DNA of 64,000 nt from Celeribacter baekdonensis (GCF_900102315.1 NZ_FNBL01000008.1:1-64000), one strand, 5' to 3'; shown: positions 34,077 through 43,389, numbered from the stretch's first letter. Program-made: numbers and translations. Notes: generated by a model from the letters alone, not told the origin.

Positions 34077-35153
34077 ATGACAGGTGAGGATGAGCACGAA
34101 AAAACGGCCCCTGTGACCACGCCCCTCTTGTCTCCGGGCGAGCGCCCCACTCTCAAGACCATGTCTCGCATCACCGGGCTGGCCATCGCCACGGTCAGCC
34201 GCGCGCTCTCCGATGCGCCGGATATTTCGGTCGAGACCAAAAGGCGTGTGCGTGAATGCGCCGATCACATCGGTTATCAACCGAACCGTGCCGGTCAGCG
34301 CCTGCGCACGGGCAAAACCCATGTCGTGTCGCTGTTGATGCCCACCGAACCCGACATCATGTCCCATACCGCGCAGCTGATTTCCTCTATCGCCTCCGGT
34401 TTGCACGGCACGCCCTATCATCTGGTCGTCACCCCCTATGCCCCGAATGAGGATCTGATGCGGCCGTTGCGCCATATGATCGGCACCCGTTCCGCCGACG
34501 CCGTGATCCTCAACCAAACCATGCCCAAAGACCCGCGCGTCGCCTATTTGATGGAGCGGGGATTTCCCTTTGCCACCCATGGCCGCACGATCTGGGCGGA
34601 TCAACACGCGTGGTTTGATTTTGACAACCGCCGCTTTGCCGAACTGGGCATTGCCGCCTTGGCCCGGCGCGGGCGGCGTCATGTGTTGATCGTCGCCCCG
34701 CCTCTGGATCAGCTTTATGGTCAGGACATTCTTGAGGGTATCACAAAGGCCTGCCAGATCCATGGCATGACGCCGCTCTGGCTCAAAGGCGCCACCTCGG
34801 ACAGCGCCTCCAAAGTGATTGAAACCGCAGTGAGCGCCGCCCTCGAAGAGACCCCCGAAATTGACGCCATCCTTTGTTCCTCGCCGATGAGCGCCATCAC
34901 CGCCATTGACACAGCCGAGCAATTGGGACGGGTGATCGGCAGAGATTTTGATGCCTTCGCCAAGGAGGCAACCCCGCTTTTGACCCGGTTTCGTCGCGAG
35001 GCGCTGACGCTTCATGAAGATGTCGCCAAGGCTGGCAAGGCATTGGCCTGCGCCGCGCTTCAGGCCATCGAAGACCCCAAAGGGCCACGGATGAGCGGTC
35101 TTGATATTCCGCACTATCAGGATCCTTTGGACGCCCCATCACCCGATCTCTGA
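34077..35153 (+). CDS. LacI-family transcriptional regulator
   Basis: 358 residues. Preceded by a polar leader, the LacI helix-turn-helix is at about 25-75 (TMSRITGLAIATVSRALSDAPDIS, hinge NRAGQRLRTGKT), then a periplasmic-binding-protein-like effector domain. AAGGAG lies seven bases before the ATG. It is divergent from the mannosidase operon and 71 bases upstream of TRAP transporter genes on its own strand; it probably controls both through the shared palindrome. The ligand is likely a mannoside-derived sugar (inference). Confidence 0.88.
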   Translation: MTGEDEHEKTAPVTTPLLSPGERPTLKTMSRITGLAIATVSRALSDAPDISVETKRRVRECADHIGYQPNRAGQRLRTGKTHVVSLLMPTEPDIMSHTAQLISSIASGLHGTPYHLVVTPYAPNEDLMRPLRHMIGTRSADAVILNQTMPKDPRVAYLMERGFPFATHGRTIWADQHAWFDFDNRRFAELGIAALARRGRRHVLIVAPPLDQLYGQDILEGITKACQIHGMTPLWLKGATSDSASKVIETAVSAALEETPEIDAILCSSPMSAITAIDTAEQLGRVIGRDFDAFAKEATPLLTRFRREALTLHEDVAKAGKALACAALQAIEDPKGPRMSGLDIPHYQDPLDAPSPDL

Positions 35154-35224
35154 TTTTTACGTTGACCTGATCCTGCGTCCCGCTAAACCGATCACGCGCA
35201 TCTGCCACAGTCGAGGGTCTCACG

Positions 35225-35767
35225 ATGTATCACAGCCTGTCCCGTTGGGTCGCGCGTTTGGCGCGGCTGACCGCCTATGCTGGCGGGCTGAGCCTTTTGG
35301 CCGTGATCGCGTTGACCTGCGTTTCCATTCTGGGCCGGGCTTTGGATGGCGTAGGCTTTGGCCCGATCCCCGGCGATATTGAGCTGGTTGAATTTGGCAT
35401 CGGATTTGCCGTGTTTTCCGCCATGCCTTATGCCCAATTCGCCCGCGCCCATGCTCGGGTCGATCTGTTCAAACCGCTGATGGGGCATCGGCTCAATCGC
35501 CTGTTGGAACTGATCGGTGATCTGTTTTTGTTGGGCTTTGCCACTCTCGTGGCATGGCGGCTTTGGCTTGGGATGATTGACAAAGGGGCCTATCACGAGA
35601 CCTCATTCATCCTGCAAATCCCGGTGGTCTGGGGCTATCGCGCCGCCATGGCGACCTGTGTCGTGGCGGTGATCGTGGCGCTCTACTCTGTGCTGCGCTC
35701 GACCCATGCGCTGCTTTTTCCCACATCACAGCCCACTTCTGCGGAGGCCACGCATGAGCCGCTTTGA
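35225..35767 (+). CDS. TRAP transporter small permease (DctQ family)
   Basis: 180 residues with four hydrophobic helices (about 20-40, 55-75, 95-120, 138-160) and the DctQ signature VFSAMPYAQFARAHARVDLF. It is the small membrane subunit of a tripartite ATP-independent transporter, which uses the sodium gradient and a periplasmic binding protein. The large permease gene overlaps by 14 bases. The expected dctP gene is absent from this operon. Regulated probably by the adjacent LacI protein. Confidence 0.85.
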   Translation: MYHSLSRWVARLARLTAYAGGLSLLAVIALTCVSILGRALDGVGFGPIPGDIELVEFGIGFAVFSAMPYAQFARAHARVDLFKPLMGHRLNRLLELIGDLFLLGFATLVAWRLWLGMIDKGAYHETSFILQIPVVWGYRAAMATCVVAVIVALYSVLRSTHALLFPTSQPTSAEATHEPL

Positions 35768-37076
35768 AATCGGCCTTTGGTCTTTTCCCATCCTCTTGGT
35801 GCTGATCTTTTTGCGCATCCCCATCGGGGTCGCGATGTTTGCCGTGGGCTTTGGCGGGGCCTATCTCCTCAGTGGCAACTCCGTGATGATGTTGAGCCAA
35901 TTCAAACATTTGATCTATGGCGAATTCTCGTCCTATTCGTTTTCCATCATCCCGCTGTTTTTGTTGATGGGCCATTTCGCCACGATGGGCGGGATGTCGG
36001 CGGGGTTGTTTAAGGCGGCGGAAACATGGCTCGGCCACCGCAAAGGCGGGGTCGCCATGGCCGCGGTCGGCGCCTGTGCCGGTTTTGGCGCAATCTGTGG
36101 ATCGTCCTTAGCCACCGCCGCCACCATGGGCAAAGTTGCGCTGCCGGAGTTGAAAACATACGGCTACACCGGGCGTTTGGCGACGGGAGCGCTGGCGGCG
36201 GGCGGCACATTGGGCATCCTGATCCCACCCTCTGTGATCCTCGTGGTCTACGCCATGTTGGCCGAACAAAACATCGCCAAACTCTTTGTCGCGGCCTTCA
36301 TACCGGGCCTTTTGGCGGCGCTTGGCTATATGATTTGCATCTCGATCTACGTGCGCATCCGGCCCCAATCCTGTGGGCAACGCGACAAGGCACCGATGGC
36401 CGAGCGCCTCACCGCGCTTGTGGCCGTCTGGCCGGTTTTGACGATTTTTGTCGCGGTCGTGGGCGGCATCTATTTGGGTATTTTCACCCCGACCGAAGCC
36501 GCCGCCGTGGGCGCGGCAGGCACCGGGATTGTCGCGCTCGCGAGCGGCGGATTGACATGGCGCGGCACGGGCGAGGCGATTTTGGAAACCGCTGCCTCGA
36601 CCGGCATGATTTTCCTGATTCTGATCGGCGCGAAAGTGTTCAACAACTTTTTGGCGCTGTCCGGCGTGCCAATGCAGGCCGCCGCATGGGTCGGTACTTT
36701 GGGCCTGACGCCATGGGTGATTTTGGCGGCGGTTTTGCTGCTTTATCTCGCCTTTGGCTGTGTCATGGACAGCCTGTCGATGATCATCCTCACCATCCCG
36801 ATCCTGTTCCCGATCTTGGAGGGTTTGGATTTTGGCCTGCCCCATGGCGAATTTGGCCTGTGGTTCGGCATCGTCGTCTTGATCGTGGTCGAGGTTGGGT
36901 TGATCACCCCGCCCGTGGGGATGAACCTGTTTATCATCAATGCCTTGGACAAGGACACACCAATTTCCGAGACCTTCAAAGGCACGCTGCCTTTTGTGAT
37001 CACCGACCTGATCCGCGTTGGGATTTTGATCGCCTTCCCGGCGCTCACCCTTGGCCTTGTGCGGTGGATTTATTGA
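35754..37076 (+). CDS. TRAP transporter large permease (DctM family)
   Basis: 440 residues from the ATG at 35754, GCGGAGG upstream. Around twelve transmembrane segments; family motifs are SGSSLATAATMGKVALPE-like (CGSSLATAATMGKVALPE), GTLGILIPPSVILVVYAML, FTPTEAAAVGAAG and GLITPPVGMNLFIIN. It is the translocating subunit working with the DctQ-type protein. It overlaps the following kinase gene by one base (TGATG). Confidence 0.9.
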   Translation: MSRFEIGLWSFPILLVLIFLRIPIGVAMFAVGFGGAYLLSGNSVMMLSQFKHLIYGEFSSYSFSIIPLFLLMGHFATMGGMSAGLFKAAETWLGHRKGGVAMAAVGACAGFGAICGSSLATAATMGKVALPELKTYGYTGRLATGALAAGGTLGILIPPSVILVVYAMLAEQNIAKLFVAAFIPGLLAALGYMICISIYVRIRPQSCGQRDKAPMAERLTALVAVWPVLTIFVAVVGGIYLGIFTPTEAAAVGAAGTGIVALASGGLTWRGTGEAILETAASTGMIFLILIGAKVFNNFLALSGVPMQAAAWVGTLGLTPWVILAAVLLLYLAFGCVMDSLSMIILTIPILFPILEGLDFGLPHGEFGLWFGIVVLIVVEVGLITPPVGMNLFIINALDKDTPISETFKGTLPFVITDLIRVGILIAFPALTLGLVRWIY

Positions 37077-37795
37077 TGCCTGCACTGCCGCCCAGCCCCC
37101 TTTGGGGGGTTCAAGCCGCCTTGGAGCCGATCGGTGGCGGCCATCGCAATGCGGTGTTCCGCACCTCGGGTCTCAAGCGCGATTTGGTGTTCAAATCGAC
37201 CCGCCGCACGGAGGCGGCGCTGAGCTGGCTCACGCCCGTCATGGACGCCGCCGAGGCCGCAGGGTTCACCGTCCCCCGGCTCATCCCGGCGTTGGACGGC
37301 GCTTTATCGGCGGCGGGATGGACCTGCGAACCCTATCTGGAAGGCCGCCCCTTTGCGCCCGAAGACATTCCCCAAATCGCGCCTCTGATCGACAGGTTTC
37401 ACCGCAACACCCGCGCCCTGCCGCAGCGTCCGGGCTTTCTGAACAGTCTCGACCTGATTGAGGCAACCACGGGTGGCGATGTCGATCTGATGGCCATGCC
37501 CGCCGAGATCATCGCGCTGTGCCGCCGGGCGTGGCAGGCGGCACAAGGCGAGATTGGCGTGATCCATGGCGATCTGAACGCGGGCAACCTGATCGACACC
37601 GCGCACGGTCCGGCGTTGATAGATTGGGATGAGGCGCGGGTGGATTTGCGCGCCTATGACCTGATCCGCACTGATCCCGAAACCGCCAGCGCGACGGAAA
37701 AAACCGCAGCCCTCGCCTGGGAAGTGGCGTGCAGTTGGGGGATTGAACCGGAGCACGCCCGAATTTGCGCGCAGGTTTTGCAACGACGGATTTAA
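37076..37795 (+). CDS. APH-fold phosphotransferase (small-molecule kinase)
   Basis: 239 residues; ATG overlaps the dctM stop (TGATG). The aminoglycoside-phosphotransferase/choline-kinase signature is clear: VIHGDLNAGNLI (catalytic Asp and Asn) followed by ALIDWDEARVD (metal-binding Asp). The N-lobe has GGGHRNAVFRT and a VFKS lysine. Translational coupling to a transporter suggests it phosphorylates the imported compound. The stop codon shares TTAA (37792-37795) with the convergent MarR gene. Confidence 0.75.
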   Translation: MPALPPSPLWGVQAALEPIGGGHRNAVFRTSGLKRDLVFKSTRRTEAALSWLTPVMDAAEAAGFTVPRLIPALDGALSAAGWTCEPYLEGRPFAPEDIPQIAPLIDRFHRNTRALPQRPGFLNSLDLIEATTGGDVDLMAMPAEIIALCRRAWQAAQGEIGVIHGDLNAGNLIDTAHGPALIDWDEARVDLRAYDLIRTDPETASATEKTAALAWEVACSWGIEPEHARICAQVLQRRI

Positions 37796-38301
37796 CCAGC
37801 CTCTCGCCCGTCGAGCTTGGCCAGATAGCCCGCCAGACTCGCATCCAGCGCAGCAAATTCCTGTGCTGTGAGCAGCGCGGTCAGGCGATGTTGGGTGGCG
37901 ACATGATCCTCGATCACCCGATCAATCAGGGCAAATCCCGCCTCCGTCAGACCGACAATCGCCCGGCGCGCATCCTCTTTGTCAGATCGGCGTTCCACCA
38001 GACCTTTGACCTCTAACCGATTGATTCGATTGGTCACTGTGCCTGAGGTGATCATCATATTGTCCATCAATTGCCCGGCTGTGAGCGCATGCGGCGGCGC
38101 GGCGCGGCGCAATGTGGCGAGCAAATCGAAACTGGCTTGGTTCAGGCCATGGCGGGCAAAGGTCGCCTCCATTTCGCGCGACAACACGCGGGTGATCCGC
38201 CCCAATCGGCCAATCAGCCCCATCGGTGCGGTGTCAAGATCGGGCCGGGCTTTCGCCCATTGCGCCCGGATGTGGTCAATCTGAATGCTGTCATCGCTCA
38301 T
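37792..38301 (-). CDS. MarR-family repressor
   Basis: 169 residues from the ATG at 38301 (MSDDSIQ...). Winged helix-turn-helix around 75-135 (LTAGQLMDNMMITSGTVTNRINRLEVKGLVERRSDKEDARRAIVGLTEAG) flanked by dimerisation helices. Divergent from an EamA-family exporter gene, with two palindromes in the 92-bp spacer, so it probably represses both. MarR proteins usually respond to phenolic or oxidant ligands; here the ligand is unknown. Confidence 0.88.
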   Translation of the reverse strand: MSDDSIQIDHIRAQWAKARPDLDTAPMGLIGRLGRITRVLSREMEATFARHGLNQASFDLLATLRRAAPPHALTAGQLMDNMMITSGTVTNRINRLEVKGLVERRSDKEDARRAIVGLTEAGFALIDRVIEDHVATQHRLTALLTAQEFAALDASLAGYLAKLDGREAG

Positions 38302-38323
38302 GCAACAGAGTTTGCAGAAAATC

Positions 38324-38369
38324 ATCTTGACGTCAAGATTTCTCGATTTATCTTAACGTCAAGATAAAT
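38324..38369. promoter_or_regulatory. Two MarR operators
   Basis: ATCTTGACGTCAAGAT (38324-38339) is a perfect 16-bp palindrome. ATTTATCTTAACGT...AAGATAAAT (38346-38369) is a 24-bp palindrome with one mismatched pair. Both share ATCTTnACGTCAAGAT, and their centres are 26 bp apart, between divergent marR and eamA genes. Confidence 0.78.
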
Positions 38370-38393
38370 TCAGTTTCCTCCAAAGGCCGCACA

Positions 38394-39272
38394 ATGCCAC
38401 ATCCCTCCTCCCGCAGCTCCGATATCCTGCTCACCGCCCTTGCCCCCGCCATCTGGGGCTCGACCTATCTTGTCACCACCCGTTTTTTGCCCGAAGGCAT
38501 CCCCTTCAGCGTCGCGCTTTTACGCGCCTTGCCTGCGGGGCTTTTGCTGCTGGTGATCCTGCGCCGCCTGCCGCCGCTGGCGCTTTGGGGCAAAATCTTT
38601 GTCTTGGGCGCGCTGAATTTCACCCTGTTCTGGAGCTGTCTGTTCATTGCCGCCTATCGCCTGCCGGGCGGTGTGGCGGCCACTTTGGGCGCGATGCAGC
38701 CGTTGATCGTGTTGATCTTGATGCGGGTTTGGATGGGCGCGGCGCTGCGACCCTTGGCGGTATTTGCCGGGATTGCCGGCGTTTTGGGCGTGGCGCTTTT
38801 GGTGCTCACACCCGCCGCCACATTGGACCCGCTTGGCCTCATCGCAGCCCTGATCGGCGCTCTGTCCATGGCCATCGGCACGGTTTTGACCCGCACATGG
38901 GCCCTGCCCGCCACGCCGCTCACCGTCACGGCCTGGCAATTGGTGGCCGGGGGTCTGTTGCTTTTGCCAATCGCGCTGATGCTTGATCCGCCGATGCCGC
39001 AAGTAAGCGCCACAAATATCATCGGCTTTGTCTATCTCGGCCTGATCGGCGGGGCTGTGACCTATTTCCTGTGGTTTCGTGGCATTGCCCGGCTGGACCC
39101 GCAAACCGTTGCGCCCTTGGGCCTGTTAAGCCCGTTCACCGCCGTGATCTTGGGCGTGGTGATTGCCCGCGAAAACCTCTCCGCGCTGCAATCGCTTGGC
39201 ATGGTTGTGGTTTTGGCCTCGGTCTATCTGGGCCAATATGCGCAGGCCCCGCGCCGCATGAACCCGGCCTGA
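38394..39272 (+). CDS. EamA/DMT-family exporter
   Basis: 292 residues, ten hydrophobic helices in two EamA repeats (about 10-140 and 150-285). Diagnostic words: APAIWGSTYLVTTRFLPEG at the start, RLPGGVAATLGAMQPLIV in repeat one, WFRGIARLDPQTVAPLGLLSPFTAVILG in repeat two. Likely exports an amino acid or small metabolite; substrate unknown. AAAGG precedes the ATG. Controlled by the divergent MarR. An 11-bp tandem duplication spans its stop codon. Confidence 0.88.
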   Translation: MPHPSSRSSDILLTALAPAIWGSTYLVTTRFLPEGIPFSVALLRALPAGLLLLVILRRLPPLALWGKIFVLGALNFTLFWSCLFIAAYRLPGGVAATLGAMQPLIVLILMRVWMGAALRPLAVFAGIAGVLGVALLVLTPAATLDPLGLIAALIGALSMAIGTVLTRTWALPATPLTVTAWQLVAGGLLLLPIALMLDPPMPQVSATNIIGFVYLGLIGGAVTYFLWFRGIARLDPQTVAPLGLLSPFTAVILGVVIARENLSALQSLGMVVVLASVYLGQYAQAPRRMNPA

Positions 39273-39282
39273 ACCCGGCCTG
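39261..39282. repeat. 11-bp tandem duplication over the eamA stop codon
   Basis: AACCCGGCCTG occurs at 39261-39271 and again at 39272-39282. The first copy encodes the last residues (Asn-Pro-Ala-stop); the second repeats them out of frame just after the stop. Confidence 0.88.
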
Positions 39283-39300
39283 AACCATCTCAGCCAAAGA

Positions 39301-39331
39301 AAACGCCCGCCGGATGTGGCGGGCGTTTTTT
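39301..39331. terminator. Terminator between eamA and sulP
   Basis: Stem AAACGCCCGCC (39301-39311), six-base loop, GGCGGGCGTTT (39318-39328), then continuous T to 39331. It serves the plus-strand exporter gene, and the upstream A-rich flank allows action on the minus strand; its right edge touches the SulP stop codon (39330-39332). Confidence 0.88.
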
Positions 39332-41132
39332 AGGCGGCTGTGTCGGACTGGGTCTCGGGCGGCACAGGCTTTGTCACATCGCCCAAAGCCTTCATCGCGG
39401 CGAATTGCGACAAGAACACCTGCCCGCTCAAATCCTGCAACAAATGCGATTTTTGCAGACGATCCATCACCGGACCTTTGACCTCAGAGAGGTGCAGTTT
39501 GATCCCGGCGTCATTCAGACGTCGGTTCAACTCTTCGAGCGTTTCAAGCGCCGAAGAGTCGACATCATTCACCGCCGGACACATCAGAACCACATGTTTG
39601 ATCACCGGGTTGTCGGCAATCCGGTCCAAAATATAATCCTCCAAGAACCGCGCATTGGCAAAATACAGGCTCTCATCCACCCGGATCGTCACCATCTCCG
39701 GCACCGTCAACACGTCATGACGGTTGATGTTGCGAAAATGCTCGGACCCCGGCACCAGACCGACCTCGGCCACATGCGGGCGCGAGGTTTTATACAGGTG
39801 CAGCGCGATGGACAAGATCACCCCAGAGGACACACCCGTCTCCACCCCGAACCACAACGTCAACAGGATCGTGGCCAGAACGGCGGCGAAATCGGCCTTG
39901 CTATAACCCCATGTGGTTTTGAGGATTTTGAAATCCACCAACGAGAGCACGGCGACAATGATGGTCGCGGCCAGCGTCGCGATGGGCAAGAAATAGAGCA
40001 AAGGCGTGAGGAACAAGGCCGCAAGCGCGATGCCCACGGCGGTAAAAGCCCCCGCTGCGGGGGTTTCCGCGCCCGCGTCAAAGTTGACGACCGAGCGCGC
40101 GAAGCCGCCCGTCACCGGATAGCCGCCCGAAATCGCCGCGGCGATGTTGGAGGCACCAAGGCCGATGAGCTCTTGGTCCGGGACGATGCGTTGGCGTTTT
40201 TTGGCGGCCAAAGTTTGTGCCACGGAGACGGATTCCACAAAACCGATGATCGAGATCAGAATGGCGGAGCCAAAAAGCTGGCGCCAAATCTCAGGCGAGA
40301 AATATGGCAGCGTGAGCGGCGGCAGGCCACGCGGCACCTCGCCAACGATTTTCACCCCATGATCATTGAGCGAAAACACGAATGAAATCAGCGTGGTGAC
40401 CACAACGGCGGCCACGGGCCCCGCCTTGGTCGCAATATCCGCCATGCGCGGGCCCACGCCTTTGGAGATCAACAAGGGTTTCAAACCTTTGCGCACCCAA
40501 AACAAAAACGCCGTCGCCGCCACGCCGATGATCAGCGTGATGAAATTGGTCTGACCGAGGTGTTGGGCGAGCGAGATCAACCGCTCCGGCAAAGTCTCTC
40601 CCGAAGCGGAAACGCCAAAGATATGTTTGATCTGCGACGCCGCGATCAGGATGCCCGAGGCGGTGATGAACCCCGCAATCACCGGATGCGACAGGAAATT
40701 GGCAAAGAACCCAAGTCGGAAAAACCCCATCACCAAAAGGATCACACCGGAAATAAACGCCAATGTGATCGCGGCGGCGGCATATTCGGCCGTGCCTTGC
40801 AGTGCCATATTGCCGACAGCGGCGGCGGTCATCAACGAGACAACCGCGACCGGCCCCACGGCCAAGGCGCGCGAGGTGCCAAAGATGGCATAGGCGACAA
40901 GCGGCAGGATCGAGGCATAAAGCCCCATCTGCGCCGGTAGCCCCGCCAGCAAGGCATAGGCCAGCGATTGCGGGATCAACATGATCGTCACGATGATCGC
41001 CGCGATGCCGTCATTGGCAAAGGTCGAGGGCGTGTATTTCGAACCCCACTCAAGGATGGGAAGGTAACGGCGCAGTTTGCGCGGGTCAAATGACCGGGTC
41101 ACAGACAAGGGACTGTCCTTTCGCTTGGACAC
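39330..41132 (-). CDS. SulP-family anion permease with STAS domain
   Basis: 600 residues. Membrane domain about 25-440 with the sulfate transporter signature QSLAYALLAGLPAQMGLYASILP and later NIAAAISGGYPVTGGFARS; C-terminal STAS domain about 455-575 (ESLYFANARFLED, CPAVNDVDSSALETLEEL). Transports sulfate or a related anion such as sulfite or bicarbonate. As last gene of the sulfide-oxidation operon it may remove or exchange the sulfur oxyanion product. Start uncertain: GTG at 41132 lacks a good ribosome site, while TTG at 41108 has AAAGGA seven bases upstream. Confidence 0.85.
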   Translation of the reverse strand: MSKRKDSPLSVTRSFDPRKLRRYLPILEWGSKYTPSTFANDGIAAIIVTIMLIPQSLAYALLAGLPAQMGLYASILPLVAYAIFGTSRALAVGPVAVVSLMTAAAVGNMALQGTAEYAAAAITLAFISGVILLVMGFFRLGFFANFLSHPVIAGFITASGILIAASQIKHIFGVSASGETLPERLISLAQHLGQTNFITLIIGVAATAFLFWVRKGLKPLLISKGVGPRMADIATKAGPVAAVVVTTLISFVFSLNDHGVKIVGEVPRGLPPLTLPYFSPEIWRQLFGSAILISIIGFVESVSVAQTLAAKKRQRIVPDQELIGLGASNIAAAISGGYPVTGGFARSVVNFDAGAETPAAGAFTAVGIALAALFLTPLLYFLPIATLAATIIVAVLSLVDFKILKTTWGYSKADFAAVLATILLTLWFGVETGVSSGVILSIALHLYKTSRPHVAEVGLVPGSEHFRNINRHDVLTVPEMVTIRVDESLYFANARFLEDYILDRIADNPVIKHVVLMCPAVNDVDSSALETLEELNRRLNDAGIKLHLSEVKGPVMDRLQKSHLLQDLSGQVFLSQFAAMKALGDVTKPVPPETQSDTAA

Positions 41133-41183
41133 AGGATCGGGGAGGACGTCCGGGCAGATGATGTATTCTGCCCGGCATAATGT

Positions 41184-42860
41184 TTATTTCGCGTGAACTT
41201 TTTCGGGTTTGATCAACCATTCTTTGCCACGCAACATGGCTTTCCAATAGACCGGCGGCAGGATTTGTTCTTTCAAAATCCAAGCCTTACGCGTGGGTTT
41301 CGTGCCATCCAAAAGCCATTTTGGAAAAGACGGCAACAACACCCCGCCATAGCCGAATTCGGCCAAAACGATCTTGCCCTTCTCAACCGTGAGCGGACAT
41401 GAGCCATAGCCATTATAGGCCGATTGCGGTGATTTCCCGTCGATGTCGGCGGCAATATTGTCGGCCACCACCGGGGCCTGCATCCGGGCTGCGGCGGCGG
41501 TTTTGGCATTGGGCGCGTTCATCACATCGCCCAAGGACCAGATGTTGTCATACTCTTTGTGGCGCAGCGTGACCTGATCCACATCGACCCATCCGGCGGC
41601 ATCGGCCAGCGGCGAGACGCGGATGAAATCCGGCGCGACCTGCGGCGGCACCACATGGATCATGTCGAAATCGACGGTGATCATCTCCTTTGCCGCGTCG
41701 GGTTTGGCGATCTCGAACGTGGCGGTTTTGCCCGGCCCGTCAATGGCCACAAGGTTGTGGAAGAAATTCACATTGGCACCGTAGCGCGCGATGTACCCCT
41801 CAAGTGCGGGCACATAATCTTTGACGCCAAACAACACGCCGCCCGCATTCATGAAATCAATCTTGATATTGGGCAAAACGCCGCGCGTTTCCCACTCATG
41901 CGCCGAGAGGTACAGCGCCTTTTGCGGCGCACCGGCGCATTTGATCGGCATCGGCGGTTGGGTGAAAATCGCCTTGCCGCCCTTCAACTCCTGCACCAAT
42001 TTCCAAGTGTAAGGTGCTAGATCATAACGATAATTCGAGGTCACGCCGTTTTTGCCCAAGGTCTCGGTCAGGCCCTCAATGCCTGTCCAATCGAGTTTCA
42101 GCCCCGGACAGACGACAAGGCGATCATATTTCACCACCCGGCAGCCGTCCAAGATCACCGCGTTGTTTTTCGGTTCAAACGCCGCCACGGCGGATTTGAG
42201 CCAATGCACCCCGCGCGGGATCAGGCTGCCCATGGTTTTGGCGGTGGTCTGCGCGTCAAACACGCCCGCGCCCACCATGGTCCAGCCCGGTTGGTAATAA
42301 TGCGTGCCCGCCGGGTCAATGATCGCAATCTCAAGATCAGGTTTGCGCGCCTTCAAAGACGACGCCAGCGCCACCCCCGCAGCCCCGCCACCGACGACAA
42401 CCACGTCGAATTTGGCATCTTCGACACTGTCCGTCGGCGTCACCCCGCCATTGGCAATGCGCCGCGCCACGCCCGACATGTCATAGCCTGCGGCTTTGGT
42501 CGCGGCCAAAATATCGACCACGGATTTCTCTTTCGCCATCGCCAAAGACCACAGCGTCGTGGTGCGCGTGCCCGTGCGGCAATAACCAAACACCGGACCG
42601 GGCAATTCGGTTAAAGCGGCGCGAAAGGCCTCCGCCGTCTCTTCGGTGACAATGCCCGGCGTGACCGGCAAATAAAGAAATGCCAAACCTGCGGCCTCGG
42701 CGGCGCGCTGCATTTCCTCATGGGCCGGCTGATCGGGGGCCTCGCCATCCGGGCGGTTACACACCACCGCCCGAAAGCCACGACGGGCCAATTTCGCCAT
42801 GTCATCGACCTGAATCTGTCCCGACACGGACAATCCATCCGTGATTTTTTTAATGTCCAT
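41184..42860 (-). CDS. DUF442 phosphatase-like domain fused to sulfide:quinone oxidoreductase
   Basis: 558 residues. Residues 1-135 are a DUF442 (TIGR01244) domain with the protein-phosphatase-type loop CRTGTR (Cys94-Arg99). Residues 150-558 closely resemble mitochondrial-type SQOR: FAD motif VVVVGGGAAGVALA (153-166), VVCPGLKLDW, KCAGAPQKALYLS with Cys308, VADAAGW-like PLADAAGWVDVD, and NGYGSCPL with Cys488. Cys308 and Cys488 correspond to the redox-active pair that carries the persulfide. The enzyme oxidises sulfide and reduces quinone at the membrane. Fusion of the two domains is known in sulfur-oxidising proteobacteria as part of the blh gene group. Confidence 0.88.
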   Translation of the reverse strand: MDIKKITDGLSVSGQIQVDDMAKLARRGFRAVVCNRPDGEAPDQPAHEEMQRAAEAAGLAFLYLPVTPGIVTEETAEAFRAALTELPGPVFGYCRTGTRTTTLWSLAMAKEKSVVDILAATKAAGYDMSGVARRIANGGVTPTDSVEDAKFDVVVVGGGAAGVALASSLKARKPDLEIAIIDPAGTHYYQPGWTMVGAGVFDAQTTAKTMGSLIPRGVHWLKSAVAAFEPKNNAVILDGCRVVKYDRLVVCPGLKLDWTGIEGLTETLGKNGVTSNYRYDLAPYTWKLVQELKGGKAIFTQPPMPIKCAGAPQKALYLSAHEWETRGVLPNIKIDFMNAGGVLFGVKDYVPALEGYIARYGANVNFFHNLVAIDGPGKTATFEIAKPDAAKEMITVDFDMIHVVPPQVAPDFIRVSPLADAAGWVDVDQVTLRHKEYDNIWSLGDVMNAPNAKTAAAARMQAPVVADNIAADIDGKSPQSAYNGYGSCPLTVEKGKIVLAEFGYGGVLLPSFPKWLLDGTKPTRKAWILKEQILPPVYWKAMLRGKEWLIKPEKVHAK

Positions 42861-42975
42861 GCTGCGTCTCCTCGCAAAGCAAGACGAGTCCGGCTCCCGC
42901 CCGGACCTGTCCCAAAACCGTACATACCCCGTTCGGGGTCGTGAAAGCCGGGACAGAGACGCAAATGGGCGCGTC

Positions 42976-43389
42976 TTAGCCCCTTAGAAAATCAACCATC
43001 GCGCTCAGGTCATAGCCTGCGCCTGCGGCCTGTTCGACAATCTCATCGGCGGACAAGATGCCGATTTGGGTCAGCGCCCAAGTGGTGCAAGAGCGCGTGC
43101 CGGAGCGGCAATAGGCATAGACAGGACCGTCCAGTTCGGCCAAGGCCTGTGCCATATCCGCGATCAGATCGGGGGTGAATTGCCCCGGCATGACCGGCAA
43201 ATAGAGGTAGCTCAGCCCAGCCGCCTTTGCCGCCTCTTCCATCACATCCGACGACAAACCCGCCTCGACTTCCATATCCGGGCGATTGTTGATCAGCGTT
43301 TTAAAGCCTTTCTCGGCCAAACGTGTGACCTCGTCGGGGGTGATTTGGCTGCTGACCGTCAAAGTGTCGTTGATCTTGTTGAAATCCAT
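42976..43389 (-). CDS. Stand-alone DUF442 (TIGR01244) phosphatase/sulfurtransferase-like protein
   Basis: 137 residues from the ATG at 43389 with AGGAG seven bases upstream; the longer frame to 43467 is rejected. It is a close paralogue of the N-terminal domain of the next gene: same NRPD block, LYLPVMPGQFT and active loop CRSGTR with Cys94 at the identical position. Predicted dual-specificity phosphatase or sulfur-transfer activity via the cysteine. It sits between the persulfide dioxygenase-like gene and the SQOR fusion, so it should handle a persulfide intermediate (inference). Confidence 0.8.
   Translation of the reverse strand: MDFNKINDTLTVSSQITPDEVTRLAEKGFKTLINNRPDMEVEAGLSSDVMEEAAKAAGLSYLYLPVMPGQFTPDLIADMAQALAELDGPVYAYCRSGTRSCTTWALTQIGILSADEIVEQAAGAGYDLSAMVDFLRG

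Noticed and set aside
36026-37075. Upstream part of the long plus frame ending with the APH-fold kinase
   Set aside because: It is a shadow of dctM; the kinase domain begins at the ATG at 37076, which overlaps the dctM stop.
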